NCBI RefSeq assembly: GCF_000227135.1
Contig: NC_018255.1
Span: 1-64,000 of the forward strand
Origin: Leishmania donovani
Lineage: Eukaryota; Euglenozoa; Kinetoplastea; Trypanosomatida; Trypanosomatidae
Direction: 5' to 3'
Length of the DNA stretch: 64,000 nt
Positions 27,127-35,609 of this stretch are shown piece by piece. The notes under the pieces were generated by a model. The model saw only the letters and a list, made by a program, of their open reading frames with translations, was not told where the DNA came from and searched no databases. Each line of letters opens with the position of its first letter. Positions within the stretch are counted from its first letter, which is position 1. A program made the translations under genes and the position numbers.

Positions 27127-29160
27127 ATGGGAGCTGGTGCCTCTCGCCAACGGCGCTGGAAGATAAAGTCCTCCATAGGGAACGCCGATCCGTGCTCTAC
27201 GTCGCCGCCCGTCGAGGTCGTGACCGCATGTGAGAGCTGTGAGAGTTTGAGGCAGAATGTGAGTGCCTCTTCGATTGGCGATGCCAAGCTAAACTCGCGC
27301 AGGCGGGATATGGACTGTTGGAACACGCGAAGGGACTCTAAGGAGTTCCAACATGAAGTAGTCGAGACGGACAGCCTACAGGCCAACTGCGGAGCGCCGA
27401 ATGAGCAGGCTTTTCACGATACGCTTGTGAGTGCCGCCCACCAGTTGCGGGCCCGCCAGCGCGATACGAATGTGAGCATCTCGAAGGCGGAGATGGAGGG
27501 CCTGGTAGTTCTCACGCGCGAGCTGGAGAACCTCAAGCAGATGATGAAGCGTTCGGAGTTCACGGTGGAGGGAACGTGGAGGATCTTAGAGGATGAGGGA
27601 ATGGTGGAGCGCTTTGGCCAGCAGTTGTACGATGAGCTGCTCACCCGAAATCCGCGTCTGCGCGTCTACTTTCACGGCGTCGACATCAAAGAGCAGTCCA
27701 AGTCCTTGCTGCGCATGGTCGGTACAGCGGTGCACTTCTACCAGAAGCCGCAGTTGACAGTGGACATGTTCACCAAGGCTGGCGCAAGGCACCGTGGCTA
27801 CGGCGTGAACGCAGAGGTATTCGTGGAAATGAGCAACGCCTTCATGCGGGTATTCTCGAAATTTGTCGGCACAGACGTCTTTCAGGCGGCCGAAGAGGAG
27901 TGGCGAAAGTTCTGGAAGTACGTTCTAGATCTGCTCGTGCACGGAAGCGAGAGCCCGGAGGGGGAGCGGTATGGAAAGGTGTACGAAGAGAAGATGCTCA
28001 AAAAGATACAGTCCGATTTCAAGCTCATCATGGAGCGGCAAAACAGATGCGACCTGCGGGGCCAATTTGTGAGCGTGATGTACAGTAAAGCCATCGAGAT
28101 GCACGAGGAGTTGTCAAAGTTCGAAGCACTAAAGGATCTGCGTGCTAGTGCACGCGTCTTGCAGTCATACATCGACGTAATTAACAACATCCATGACAAG
28201 AAGCTTTTGGACGAGTACATGCGCGAGCTTGGCGGGCGCCACACAGCCTACAACGTGACGGTGGAGAACCTACACGCCTTTACCGAGCCGTTCCTCTTCA
28301 CCTGCCGCCACTTTTTGGAGGATGAGTGGAATATCGCGGTTGAGTCGCGTTTTCTGTGGCTGTTTGAGTACATGATCGACGGCATTTCGGCCGGTATGGT
28401 GAGCGACATCAACAGCATCGTAAACTTGCGCGCTCCCAGCAACAGCGTTTCTTTTGGGCTGATTTTCACCGATATTGAGGCAAGTACAAGGCTGTGGAGC
28501 AAGGACTCGCAGTCGATGAGCCTTGCGGTGAAGAGCCATCACGCCATGATCCGGCGCCTTATCGCTGACTACGGCGCTTATGAGGTCAAGACGGTCGGCG
28601 ACTCCTTCATCATCGCCACCAAGGATGTACTGGTGGCGGTGAAGCTGTCGCTGTCCATTCAGCTAGAGCTGATGCGGATGGCGCCGATTGCTCCAGGATT
28701 TGCGATGGTTGACAGTTCCGAGGGCCACGGTGATCCGCAGGCCTGGGATGACCGCACGCTGCGCGTGCGGATCGGCGTAGAGCACTGCACGGATGCCACG
28801 GCCACTTATGACACCATTCACCGGCGCTACGATTACTACGGGGCTAGCGTAAATCGCTGCGCCCGAATCGAGTCTGCAGCGTGTGGAGGGCAGATATTAC
28901 TCTCTCGTGAGAGTTTTGAGCATCTCAAGTCCATCCCCGAGTTCCATGACGAGCCTTGCCCCTACCTCTTCCGCAGCGTTGAGATCGCCACTCCACCCCC
29001 AAAGGAGGATAGCCGTGGTTTGGACCACTTCGTGGTAGTGAGCGATGTCGGCCTGGCGTCCTTCAAAGGCATAGCTGAGCCAGTGCACCTTGTCTCGTTG
29101 GTGCCGCGCTGTCTCGCTGGGCGGCAGTTTACGGAAAAGTTTACCAAGGTAGCGGAATAA
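27127..29160 (+). CDS. HemAC: Globin-coupled adenylate cyclase (HemAC type) with two globin-like domains
   Basis: This 677-residue protein would make cAMP from ATP in response to oxygen bound at a globin heme. Known L. major HemAC is such an oxygen sensor, and I recall its gene near this end of chromosome 28. Domains: N-terminus MGAGAS with a basic stretch, a possible N-myristoylation signal; globin at about 140-270 with proximal-His motif GARHRGYG (His222) and the C-terminal Trp motif EEWRKFWKYVLDLL. A second globin-like module lies at about 310-430 with GGRHTAYN (His372). The class III cyclase catalytic domain is at about 440-640, with metal-binding Asp449 (FTDIEAST) and Asp492 (VGDSF), and YDYYGASVNRCARIES near 569. 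The cyclase core looks complete. The start is the first ATG after the splice tract. No transmembrane helix is present, unlike the receptor cyclases of trypanosomes. Confidence 0.92.
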   Translation: MGAGASRQRRWKIKSSIGNADPCSTSPPVEVVTACESCESLRQNVSASSIGDAKLNSRRRDMDCWNTRRDSKEFQHEVVETDSLQANCGAPNEQAFHDTLVSAAHQLRARQRDTNVSISKAEMEGLVVLTRELENLKQMMKRSEFTVEGTWRILEDEGMVERFGQQLYDELLTRNPRLRVYFHGVDIKEQSKSLLRMVGTAVHFYQKPQLTVDMFTKAGARHRGYGVNAEVFVEMSNAFMRVFSKFVGTDVFQAAEEEWRKFWKYVLDLLVHGSESPEGERYGKVYEEKMLKKIQSDFKLIMERQNRCDLRGQFVSVMYSKAIEMHEELSKFEALKDLRASARVLQSYIDVINNIHDKKLLDEYMRELGGRHTAYNVTVENLHAFTEPFLFTCRHFLEDEWNIAVESRFLWLFEYMIDGISAGMVSDINSIVNLRAPSNSVSFGLIFTDIEASTRLWSKDSQSMSLAVKSHHAMIRRLIADYGAYEVKTVGDSFIIATKDVLVAVKLSLSIQLELMRMAPIAPGFAMVDSSEGHGDPQAWDDRTLRVRIGVEHCTDATATYDTIHRRYDYYGASVNRCARIESAACGGQILLSRESFEHLKSIPEFHDEPCPYLFRSVEIATPPPKEDSRGLDHFVVVSDVGLASFKGIAEPVHLVSLVPRCLAGRQFTEKFTKVAE

Positions 29161-30265
29161 ATTTGTACCCCTGCCACCCAGCGCGCTATTCTCGGCTCTC
29201 TCGAAGTCTAGGGGATTGGTGCGTGTCTCTCTTCTCTGGTACTCTTCTGTTGTCCTTGATGACGTGGGCGGGGGCACCTGGGGGCGTGGTATGAGGGCCC
29301 AGCCCCCGCTCTGTGAGGAAGCCAAGCAGCCCCCCTACCCTCGCCAACGCCGAACCACTGCCGGCCGTGACCGGGCCGTGTGCCTGCGATGTGTGGGGAA
29401 GTGAGAGCGATGCATCGCTGATGAAATGCTGACGACCAGGTCCTGAACGGCGTTGCGTCGAAGAGAACCGCGGTAGTGGACACACGTGTGCCACTCATAT
29501 GATTAGGCAGAGTGTCAGCGGGACTCGACCTAATCGCACCCATACCTCACTTCCTACTGGTGCTGGGACCTGGGCGTCACCGCGAGGGGGCGCACTAAGT
29601 GGCGGCCGGCATAATGGGAGCGGCTTGGAGGCGACTTGCGTGCCAGTGGTGGGTGAGTATCGTTTGAGGCAGAGGCCGTGCTCTTCGATGATTGAGTCGG
29701 CGCACTGCTGTAACGCGTGTGCCCACGACCGCTTCGCACGACGCGATGGGGCGTGTGACAGGCCTGGGTAGAGCTGAGTTGAATCGCTGCTGTATGGCAG
29801 AGAGTGGGCATGTTGAACAAAAGACAATGTATCATTTCATGTTTGGCAGCCCCTTACTCCGCACTGGAAAACAAAAAAAGAACACCCAAAGCGACCCCGC
29901 GTTGTGTTTGTGGGCAGCCGGTGAAGTACACTCTGTGGCAGTTCCCCCATGAAGTGCTGTGGGGGCTGCACACACACAGCGGGGGAGTCTGCCGCGCCAT
30001 GTGCATTGAGGGGCATTCTCCCTTCGCACCTCCTTCCTCCATTTTCTGCTCCCTGGCAGAGTATGCACCTTTTTTACACCCACGTGCTTATCGGCTTATC
30101 AAGTCCTAATTCATTCTGTGTGCTTCTCCTTTTCTTGTCCTCTCTCTCATTGCACATATTGTATCGAGAGATCCTGTATGAAGGTGAGGGCATTATTTGC
30201 GCACCATCACGTGCCCCTCCTTTTTACGCAGGTGCTGTGGGCTCTGTCTAGTGCCAGGAGAGAGC
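29161..30265. other. Spacer with SIDER-like element and downstream UTR
   Basis: After the cyclase stop comes the SIDER-like element listed separately (about 29255-29885). Then follows a pyrimidine-rich stretch (about 30112-30160) that should provide the splice site for the small gene at 30266. No other gene is seen. Confidence 0.5.
29255..29885 (+). mobile_element. SIDER-like degenerate retroposon in the 3' UTR of the cyclase gene
   Basis: This is about 0.6 kb of GC-rich, pyrimidine-poor, non-coding sequence, unlike the surrounding UTRs. It begins with a G-rich stretch, contains the C-rich block GGCCCAGCCCCCGCTCTGTG followed by GAGGAAGCCAAGC and a run of C, and ends in an A-rich tail at about 29867-29885. 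Length, A-tail, sense orientation and these phrases fit the short interspersed degenerate retroposons (SIDER) common in Leishmania 3' UTRs. Members of SIDER2 destabilise mRNAs or regulate translation. Matching to a consensus is from memory, so the subfamily is not assigned. Confidence 0.5.
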
Positions 30266-30499
30266 ATGAAGCAGCCGTATCGATCAACGTGGCGGGTGTA
30301 TCTTCCGGGGTTGTTTGTGATGTCGATTTTTAGTGTTGTGGTTTATTTTAGTCGGACGCGCTCAGATGTGGTGAAGTACGGTTACGATTTTGTACCCATC
30401 TACTCTGAGGACGGCAAGCTTGAGGGCTTCACACATCCCGTACTCGTGAAAGCGGGCAACCAGTACCGCGAGATGGAAGAAGAACGGAGGTTGCGATGA
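30266..30499 (+). CDS. Small single-helix membrane protein (77 aa)
   Basis: This protein has 77 residues. The start is the first ATG in frame after the pyrimidine tract. A short basic N-terminus (MKQPYRSTWR) leads into one hydrophobic helix at about 11-27 (VYLPGLFVMSIFSVVVYF). A polar tail with an acidic/aromatic stretch and a highly charged end (MEEERRLR) follows. This is the usual look of an accessory subunit of an inner-mitochondrial-membrane complex such as a respiratory chain or ATP synthase component, but nothing identifies which. The codon use is GC-rich in third positions, supporting a real gene. It lies between the cyclase and proteasome genes. Confidence 0.65.
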   Translation: MKQPYRSTWRVYLPGLFVMSIFSVVVYFSRTRSDVVKYGYDFVPIYSEDGKLEGFTHPVLVKAGNQYREMEEERRLR

Positions 30500-31406
30500 C
30501 AGCTTGGCTTCCTCTCTGGCTCATGCTCTACTCGCACGTGAGCCTGGATCTATTGGGGGTGAGGAGGTGGGGCGGTGCGCACACTCTGCGCACGTATCGG
30601 CCTACCTTGTAGGCCTTTATCTGTGCTTGTGTATCTTAAGGAAGAGGGTGCTTTTTTTTTAGCGAAGACGTTTCTCGATCTTTTCTGGGCTAGCACAAAC
30701 GCCCTCTGGCTGACCAAAGACGATCTACTCGCTGCTGCTGTGCCTTTCGCACCCAAATGGGTTTGGTCCCCGCGGATGTGTGCAACTGCGTGCATGGTTG
30801 TCATGGACACACCTCCACGCTGAGGAATGGACACTCTAAGGGAGTCTTTTTCTTGCCCCATCTGGCCTGGCGGTCTGCAAGGAGGTCACGTGACGACGAG
30901 ATGACCAAAAGCAAGCAACGGACCGTGACTGCTGCGGTGAGCCAGCGTTGAGGGAGAACTACTTACTAGCGATTTGTTACTCTCGTTGCTGCGTCGCATT
31001 GTCTGTCGCATCCCCGAATGATTGTAAAGGCGGAACTCACAATATTCTTCTCCTTTACTGCTTGTTCTTGGCAAACCTGTTTCCTTTGCTTGCGCGGTCA
31101 TGTGTGTGTGCGGGTGTGCACTCTTTACTCGCAACTGGTCGGCTCTCGCCCGTGCTTATCGGAACGAGGTGATCTGAACACACTTGCCAGGAGCTGCAAA
31201 TTTCCTTTTTCATTCCTCCTTTTGAACACAAACTCACCACCTCTTGCGCTTGGGTACGTATCGTGGGTGTTTTTCCTGTTTTTTGTCACTTCCGTCATCT
31301 GACCGCTGAACTGCACGCCTCCATTACTCTCGCCTCCTTTCGGTGCCGCCATTCTGCGTGCCCTTTAGGTGTGACTATTCTCCCCCTTCTAAGTGAGCTA
31401 TCCAAG
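30500..31406. other. Intergenic spacer, splice acceptor for proteasome beta-3
   Basis: No gene is seen. Pyrimidine tracts at about 31198-31225 and 31371-31391 are followed by AG at 31392-31393, fourteen bases before the ATG at 31407. Confidence 0.45.
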
Positions 31407-32024
31407 ATGTCTATTATGTCGTACAGCGGTGGCTCGGTGATGGCCATGGCGGGAAAGGAGTGCTTCGTCATCATCTCCGATAAGCGCCTCGGCGAGCAGC
31501 TGAAGACTATCTCGACGGAGGTGCCCAAGCTGCATGTTGTTAACGACAGCATTGTGTACGGCCTCACCGGTCTGCGCACGGACCAGCAAACTTTTGCGAA
31601 CAAAGTTCAGTTTCGCACCGACATGTACAAGCTGCGCGAGGAGCGCGACATCACTGGCAAGGCGTTCGCAGCGATGATCACGTCCATGCTGTACGAGGCG
31701 CGTTTCGGACCATGGTTCGTCGAGCCGGTGATCGGAAGCATAGATAAGTCAACGGGCGAGGTGTACCTGTGCGCCACCGACCTCATCGGCGCCCCGTGCG
31801 AGCCACAGGACTATGTTTGCGCCGGCACCGCTGCTGAGAGCTTGCACGGCATGTGCGAGGCTCTCTGGCGCCCGGGCATGTCTCCGGAGGAGGTTTTCGA
31901 GATCGCTGCGCAGGCGATGCTATCTGCGTGTGATCGCGACAGTCTCTCCGGCTACGGTGCAGTGGCTATGATTGTGACGAAAGACAAAATCACGACGCGC
32001 CTCATCAAGGGCCGAAAAGACTAG
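31407..32024 (+). CDS. PSMB3: 20S proteasome subunit beta-3
   Basis: This 205-residue protein matches the usual length of beta-3. It begins MSIMSYSGGSVMAMAG, the typical beta-3 N-terminus without a processed propeptide or the catalytic Thr1. It is therefore one of the non-proteolytic beta subunits that build the central rings of the 20S core particle. Conserved blocks include DKRLGEQ near 26, VYGLTGLRTDQQT near 50, the GPWFVEPVI segment near 100, DLIGAPC near 125 and SGYGAVAMIV near 184. The start is the ATG just after the splice acceptor. I recall the L. major orthologue two genes after HemAC on chromosome 28, as here. Confidence 0.95.
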   Translation: MSIMSYSGGSVMAMAGKECFVIISDKRLGEQLKTISTEVPKLHVVNDSIVYGLTGLRTDQQTFANKVQFRTDMYKLREERDITGKAFAAMITSMLYEARFGPWFVEPVIGSIDKSTGEVYLCATDLIGAPCEPQDYVCAGTAAESLHGMCEALWRPGMSPEEVFEIAAQAMLSACDRDSLSGYGAVAMIVTKDKITTRLIKGRKD

Positions 32025-33082
32025 GGGCGTAGCCAGCAAGCCTCCTTGTGTACGTGCCCTCATTTTTTCGTTTTTGTGTGCCGGTGATGGAAAGGCATCT
32101 AGGCCACACTATTTTATCCCTTCTCTTGTTCTTGTGCATGGTTTGGCTGGATGTGCTCCAGGTGAGCTGTTCGGGTTCGAGTTCATCGGCGTGGGTATGT
32201 GGTGCGCCTTTGTCTTTTTCAGCTGTGTGTGCGATGTTATACACAACTGCCAGAATGCCGCGCGGTAGAGGTGGCAGGGAGAGCGGAGTAGGTCCTTCGC
32301 TGCGGAGCAGGATGGCGCCCATATCGCAGTGGTGTGTTGCTTTGTCAGTTCGCCCGAAAGACGCTTGTGCGGGGTTTCCTGTGCGCTTCTCTCTCCTGCG
32401 TGTGTTTGTGTCGGTGTTCTACGCTTTACTTCGCGTGGTCGTATGTGAAAGAGAAGAAAAAAAGAACGCGAAAGCAGAGCTACTAGGTGCAGTAGCCCCA
32501 TGTGTGGAGCACCGGTCGAAGTGCAACATGGGTCTATGCGAAGATGTGATGGCCCATTACACTACGCCGCGTTCTCAGCACTTGCTCGAGCCGGGATTTT
32601 TAACGCGACGTGCTGGTGCAGAAACGTTCTGCCATGCATGATGTTTGTCTTTGGTCAAAGTAGAACATGTGGGTTGTGCTTGTGCCATCATCCCCCCTCG
32701 TTTCTTTGCGGGGGTCAAAAATCAATGAATGGTGGCTCCCCTCCGCTGTTGTGGCGTTCATTTTCCTGCACCCAGTTCTGTTACCATTTTGGAGCGTGTG
32801 CACCGTCTCTCTTTCCCCTCTTCTTCGCTGTCGGCCGTCCTTTTCCCTCCGCATATGCACCGCTGTTCGCGTATTGCGCGCGGCTGCGATTTTGTTTGTG
32901 CCACCAACGCAAAGGGATTTGCTATGAGCAGACGTGTAGCCGTCGGCGTAAAAAGAAAAAGAGAAGAGGCGTCTTTGTGCACCTCCCCGGCGATATCGAG
33001 TTTGACCGCCGCTCGTGTTTCCTCGCTGCTTTGCCTTTCGTAACGTTTGTGTCCGCTATATCTCGCCTGTGTCTCAGGCGCG
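32025..33082. other. Intergenic spacer
   Basis: No gene is supported. The pyrimidine-rich stretch at about 32805-32850 is the best splice tract for RPB9. Long frames here (for example 32048-32641) are Cys/Ser/Leu/Val-rich UTR translations. Confidence 0.4.
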
Positions 33083-33505
33083 ATGGAGGCGGAGGAGATC
33101 ACGCAGGTGAGCATTGGCAATGCCACCACCGCACCGATGCTTTTCTGCTCACGCTGCAACAACCTCCTTTACCCCGAGTGTGATGATGACAACTACAGCA
33201 TGACGTGGCGCTGCAACTACTGCAAAACGACTGAGCAGCACGATGACTGCAAGCTCGTCCACGTTATGAACCTGAAGATGAAAGCGGACGCGATCGGTGG
33301 CATGGATCTCATTGCCGAGTTCGCCAACGACCCGACCGCGCAGCGTGATCCTGAGAAGCCTTGCCCCAAGTGCGGCAAGAAGGGCGTTGCTTGCTTCGTG
33401 AACCCGCTCGGCCAACCGCAGGAGGACATGACACTTTACTTTGCTTGCTCTGATACGGTGTGTCGCCACGTTTGGAAGGGTGCTGCCGCCGAGGACCAGA
33501 ACTAG
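33083..33505 (+). CDS. RPB9: RNA polymerase II subunit RPB9
   Basis: This 140-residue nuclear protein carries two zinc ribbons, the hallmark of RPB9, the Pol II subunit involved in start-site choice, fidelity and elongation. The N-terminal ribbon uses Cys22, Cys25, Cys44 and Cys47 (FCSRCNNLLYP, WRCNYC). The C-terminal TFIIS-like ribbon uses Cys94, Cys97, Cys122 and Cys127. The last pair is spaced CX4C (CSDTVC, followed by RHVW) instead of the usual CX2C. The linker between ribbons (about 48-90) is Asp/Met/Ala-rich. The length is slightly above yeast RPB9. The start is the first in-frame ATG. RPA12 and RPC11 are alternatives, but the N-terminal ribbon and linker fit RPB9 best. Confidence 0.88.
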   Translation: MEAEEITQVSIGNATTAPMLFCSRCNNLLYPECDDDNYSMTWRCNYCKTTEQHDDCKLVHVMNLKMKADAIGGMDLIAEFANDPTAQRDPEKPCPKCGKKGVACFVNPLGQPQEDMTLYFACSDTVCRHVWKGAAAEDQN

Positions 33506-34248
33506 CATGACGCGCCTCGGCTCAGAACGGGGCGGGGGGCAGGTCGGCTAAAGTGCAGCTCTGCCCTTTGCGCCACAGCGCTCTCGCGTTCGTTTGTTTT
33601 TCTTTGCTAAAATGTGGGACAAGACATTGATCAGATGACGTACCATGCGCGACTCTGGGGTACAGTCTCCCCTCCCCCTCCCCATTTTCATTACAAGAAT
33701 GAAAGGTTTTGTGTGCTCCTGTGCTATCCGCCTTGCATCGCCATCGACCGCGTCGTTGTCTTTCCTGCAGCGGTGTCCTGGAAATGGAAGCATACGCTGC
33801 CGGATGACTCACACAGATACTCTCGATATGAAGGGACTGACTCTTTCGGAGTAGATCTGAGTTGGCCTGTGTTGAACAGTGTCTTCATGGCTCCTTACTT
33901 GCCCTCTCTCGCTTCTCGTTTCCTGGAATCGTCTTTGTGTGCCCACTTCCGCCTTGTAGCGGCGCTGCCGTCTTTGAAATTAGCAGACGCTATACGCGCA
34001 CTACGGTGATCGACACAGTGCAGCGACACGCTGTTTTCATTCGACACGGTTGTTTTGTGTGACGAAACAGCGGTAGTGTCGTGCCTGCCTGTGAGCATTG
34101 CGGCGAGCAGAAGAGGTCGAGTAGGCGGGAGGAGAGGCGAACCCCCTTATTCCCTGTAGGGTTAACGTATCTGTTCGTTTTCTTCTCTTTTGCCGTTTGC
34201 CCAGCTGCGCGTCCGTTTGCGATCCACGTGAGTATATTGCGAGACACC
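33506..34248. other. Intergenic spacer
   Basis: No gene is seen. The tract at about 34170-34200 (TTTTCTTCTCTTTTGCCG) with AG at 34203-34204 lies 45 bases upstream of the ATG at 34249 and is the probable splice acceptor. Confidence 0.5.
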
Positions 34249-34797
34249 ATGCATATTTTTCGGGTTTCGGTCCCGCTCATGTGCCTTTTCTACCACTTTA
34301 TCGTAGTGATCATCTCCTTTGCCAACTACATCATCTTTGTGAAACTGCAGGGCACGCCTCGAGCGCTGTGTGATGCCTATCTCGCCTTATGCGTGGTCGA
34401 GACGGTAGCCTATGGCGCCTGTGCTGGGCCGCTGTTTGTATACTCGTACAAGTACGGCAAGACTTCCACTGCCCGCCTCGGTCGCCTTCTCGGCGGCATC
34501 GTCGTTATGTTTCTGCTGTCTTCACTCCCGATGGTGATTATTGAGACGGCTCTGTTCTTGTCGTTTGATTTAGAGCTTCGCCATTCCTTGGATGGAACGG
34601 TTTTCTTCTTGCATGCCACCGCAGCAGTCTTTGGTGGCTTCACCACATGGTTTGCCTACATGCGCGTTGTGGCACGCTTCCTCCAACGCTGGCGAGGACC
34701 GGAGCGGCAGATCGCCGACGACTCGGAGATCCCACCGACCAAAGATGTTCAGCTGCATCTAGTCAGGCGTTCTCAGTGGCAACCGGAAACTATTTAG
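34249..34797 (+). CDS. Four-helix membrane protein, unrecognised (182 aa)
   Basis: This protein has 182 residues. The first ATG follows a clear splice acceptor by 45 bases; the open frame extends upstream only without ATG. Four hydrophobic segments are seen at about 6-27, 45-65, 80-105 and 120-145. A basic loop (SYKYGKTSTARLGR) lies between the second and third, and a polar C-terminal tail of about 35 residues follows. The pattern is like MARVEL or other small tetraspan families, but no signature residues are conserved enough to name it. Its membrane location (ER, Golgi or plasma membrane) is unknown. Confidence 0.65.
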   Translation: MHIFRVSVPLMCLFYHFIVVIISFANYIIFVKLQGTPRALCDAYLALCVVETVAYGACAGPLFVYSYKYGKTSTARLGRLLGGIVVMFLLSSLPMVIIETALFLSFDLELRHSLDGTVFFLHATAAVFGGFTTWFAYMRVVARFLQRWRGPERQIADDSEIPPTKDVQLHLVRRSQWQPETI

Positions 34798-35609
34798 CTG
34801 TACAGAAGAAGTACGTGGAGTAGAGGTGTGGGGGGGGGGTGAGCAGCGGCGCTGGTTTCCTTGTCGTGCACGGTGTTGCGACGGAAAACTCATGGCACGA
34901 GATTTCCCACTGGGTGGTGTAAAGGGGACGGGGCGCTGCACATCGCAGATGCTGCAAAGGGACGGAGTGTCGGTGCATCCCGTATCACATCCAAGCGCAG
35001 TGCGTCCCTCAGGTGTACGCGCATGGAGATAGATCTCGCTTTTTTTTTGGTTTTACACACGCTTCGATTTACATGCACACGCAGACACAAACACAAAAAA
35101 AAACGTGGGCCACGCAATGTCAAGGTTGCCCATACAACGTGATTTCTTGGCCGTTTCTTTTTCTATTGCTTGTGCTGTGTAGATGGTTAGAGCCCGAGAG
35201 GCAACGCTCCAAGCGCAAAATAGAATATTGCGATTACCGCGAAAACTGTCAGACATGTGTTGCTGGATGTGTCGCTCGGGTGCGCTGCGCTTTGCGCAAA
35301 CACGCTTTCGGATGTCGTTGACAATTCTCTTAGCGAACTACCCCGAGTGACGACATGAGCGGCTGGCTTCTGCTCCCTGTTTTCTTTGTCCTCTCTTTCC
35401 ATTGATTCGGCGCTCGCGTGTTGCATCGGGCTTGCATCCTGCGCACCGATTCTCTCGCGCTCTCTCTTGTCTACCCTTCGGCCCGCACTTGCGCTTTTCT
35501 GCTGTCAATGTCATCAATTTCTTTTCGTTGTTGCATGCCATAGATGGCAGTATCGGCCTACTAGGCAGCGCTAGTGTACACTTGACTAAGTATAAGCGAT
35601 CACGTCACA
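34798..35609. other. Intergenic spacer
   Basis: No gene is seen. It contains a G run near 34830-34839, a T run at about 35040-35048, an A run at about 35095-35103, and pyrimidine stretches at about 35370-35400 and 35450-35500 that could direct splicing of the large fusion gene. Confidence 0.4.

Noticed and set aside
32048..32641. 197-codon + frame after proteasome beta-3
   Set aside because: Composition is UTR-like (Cys, Val, Ser, Leu) and there is no domain; it is most likely 3' UTR.
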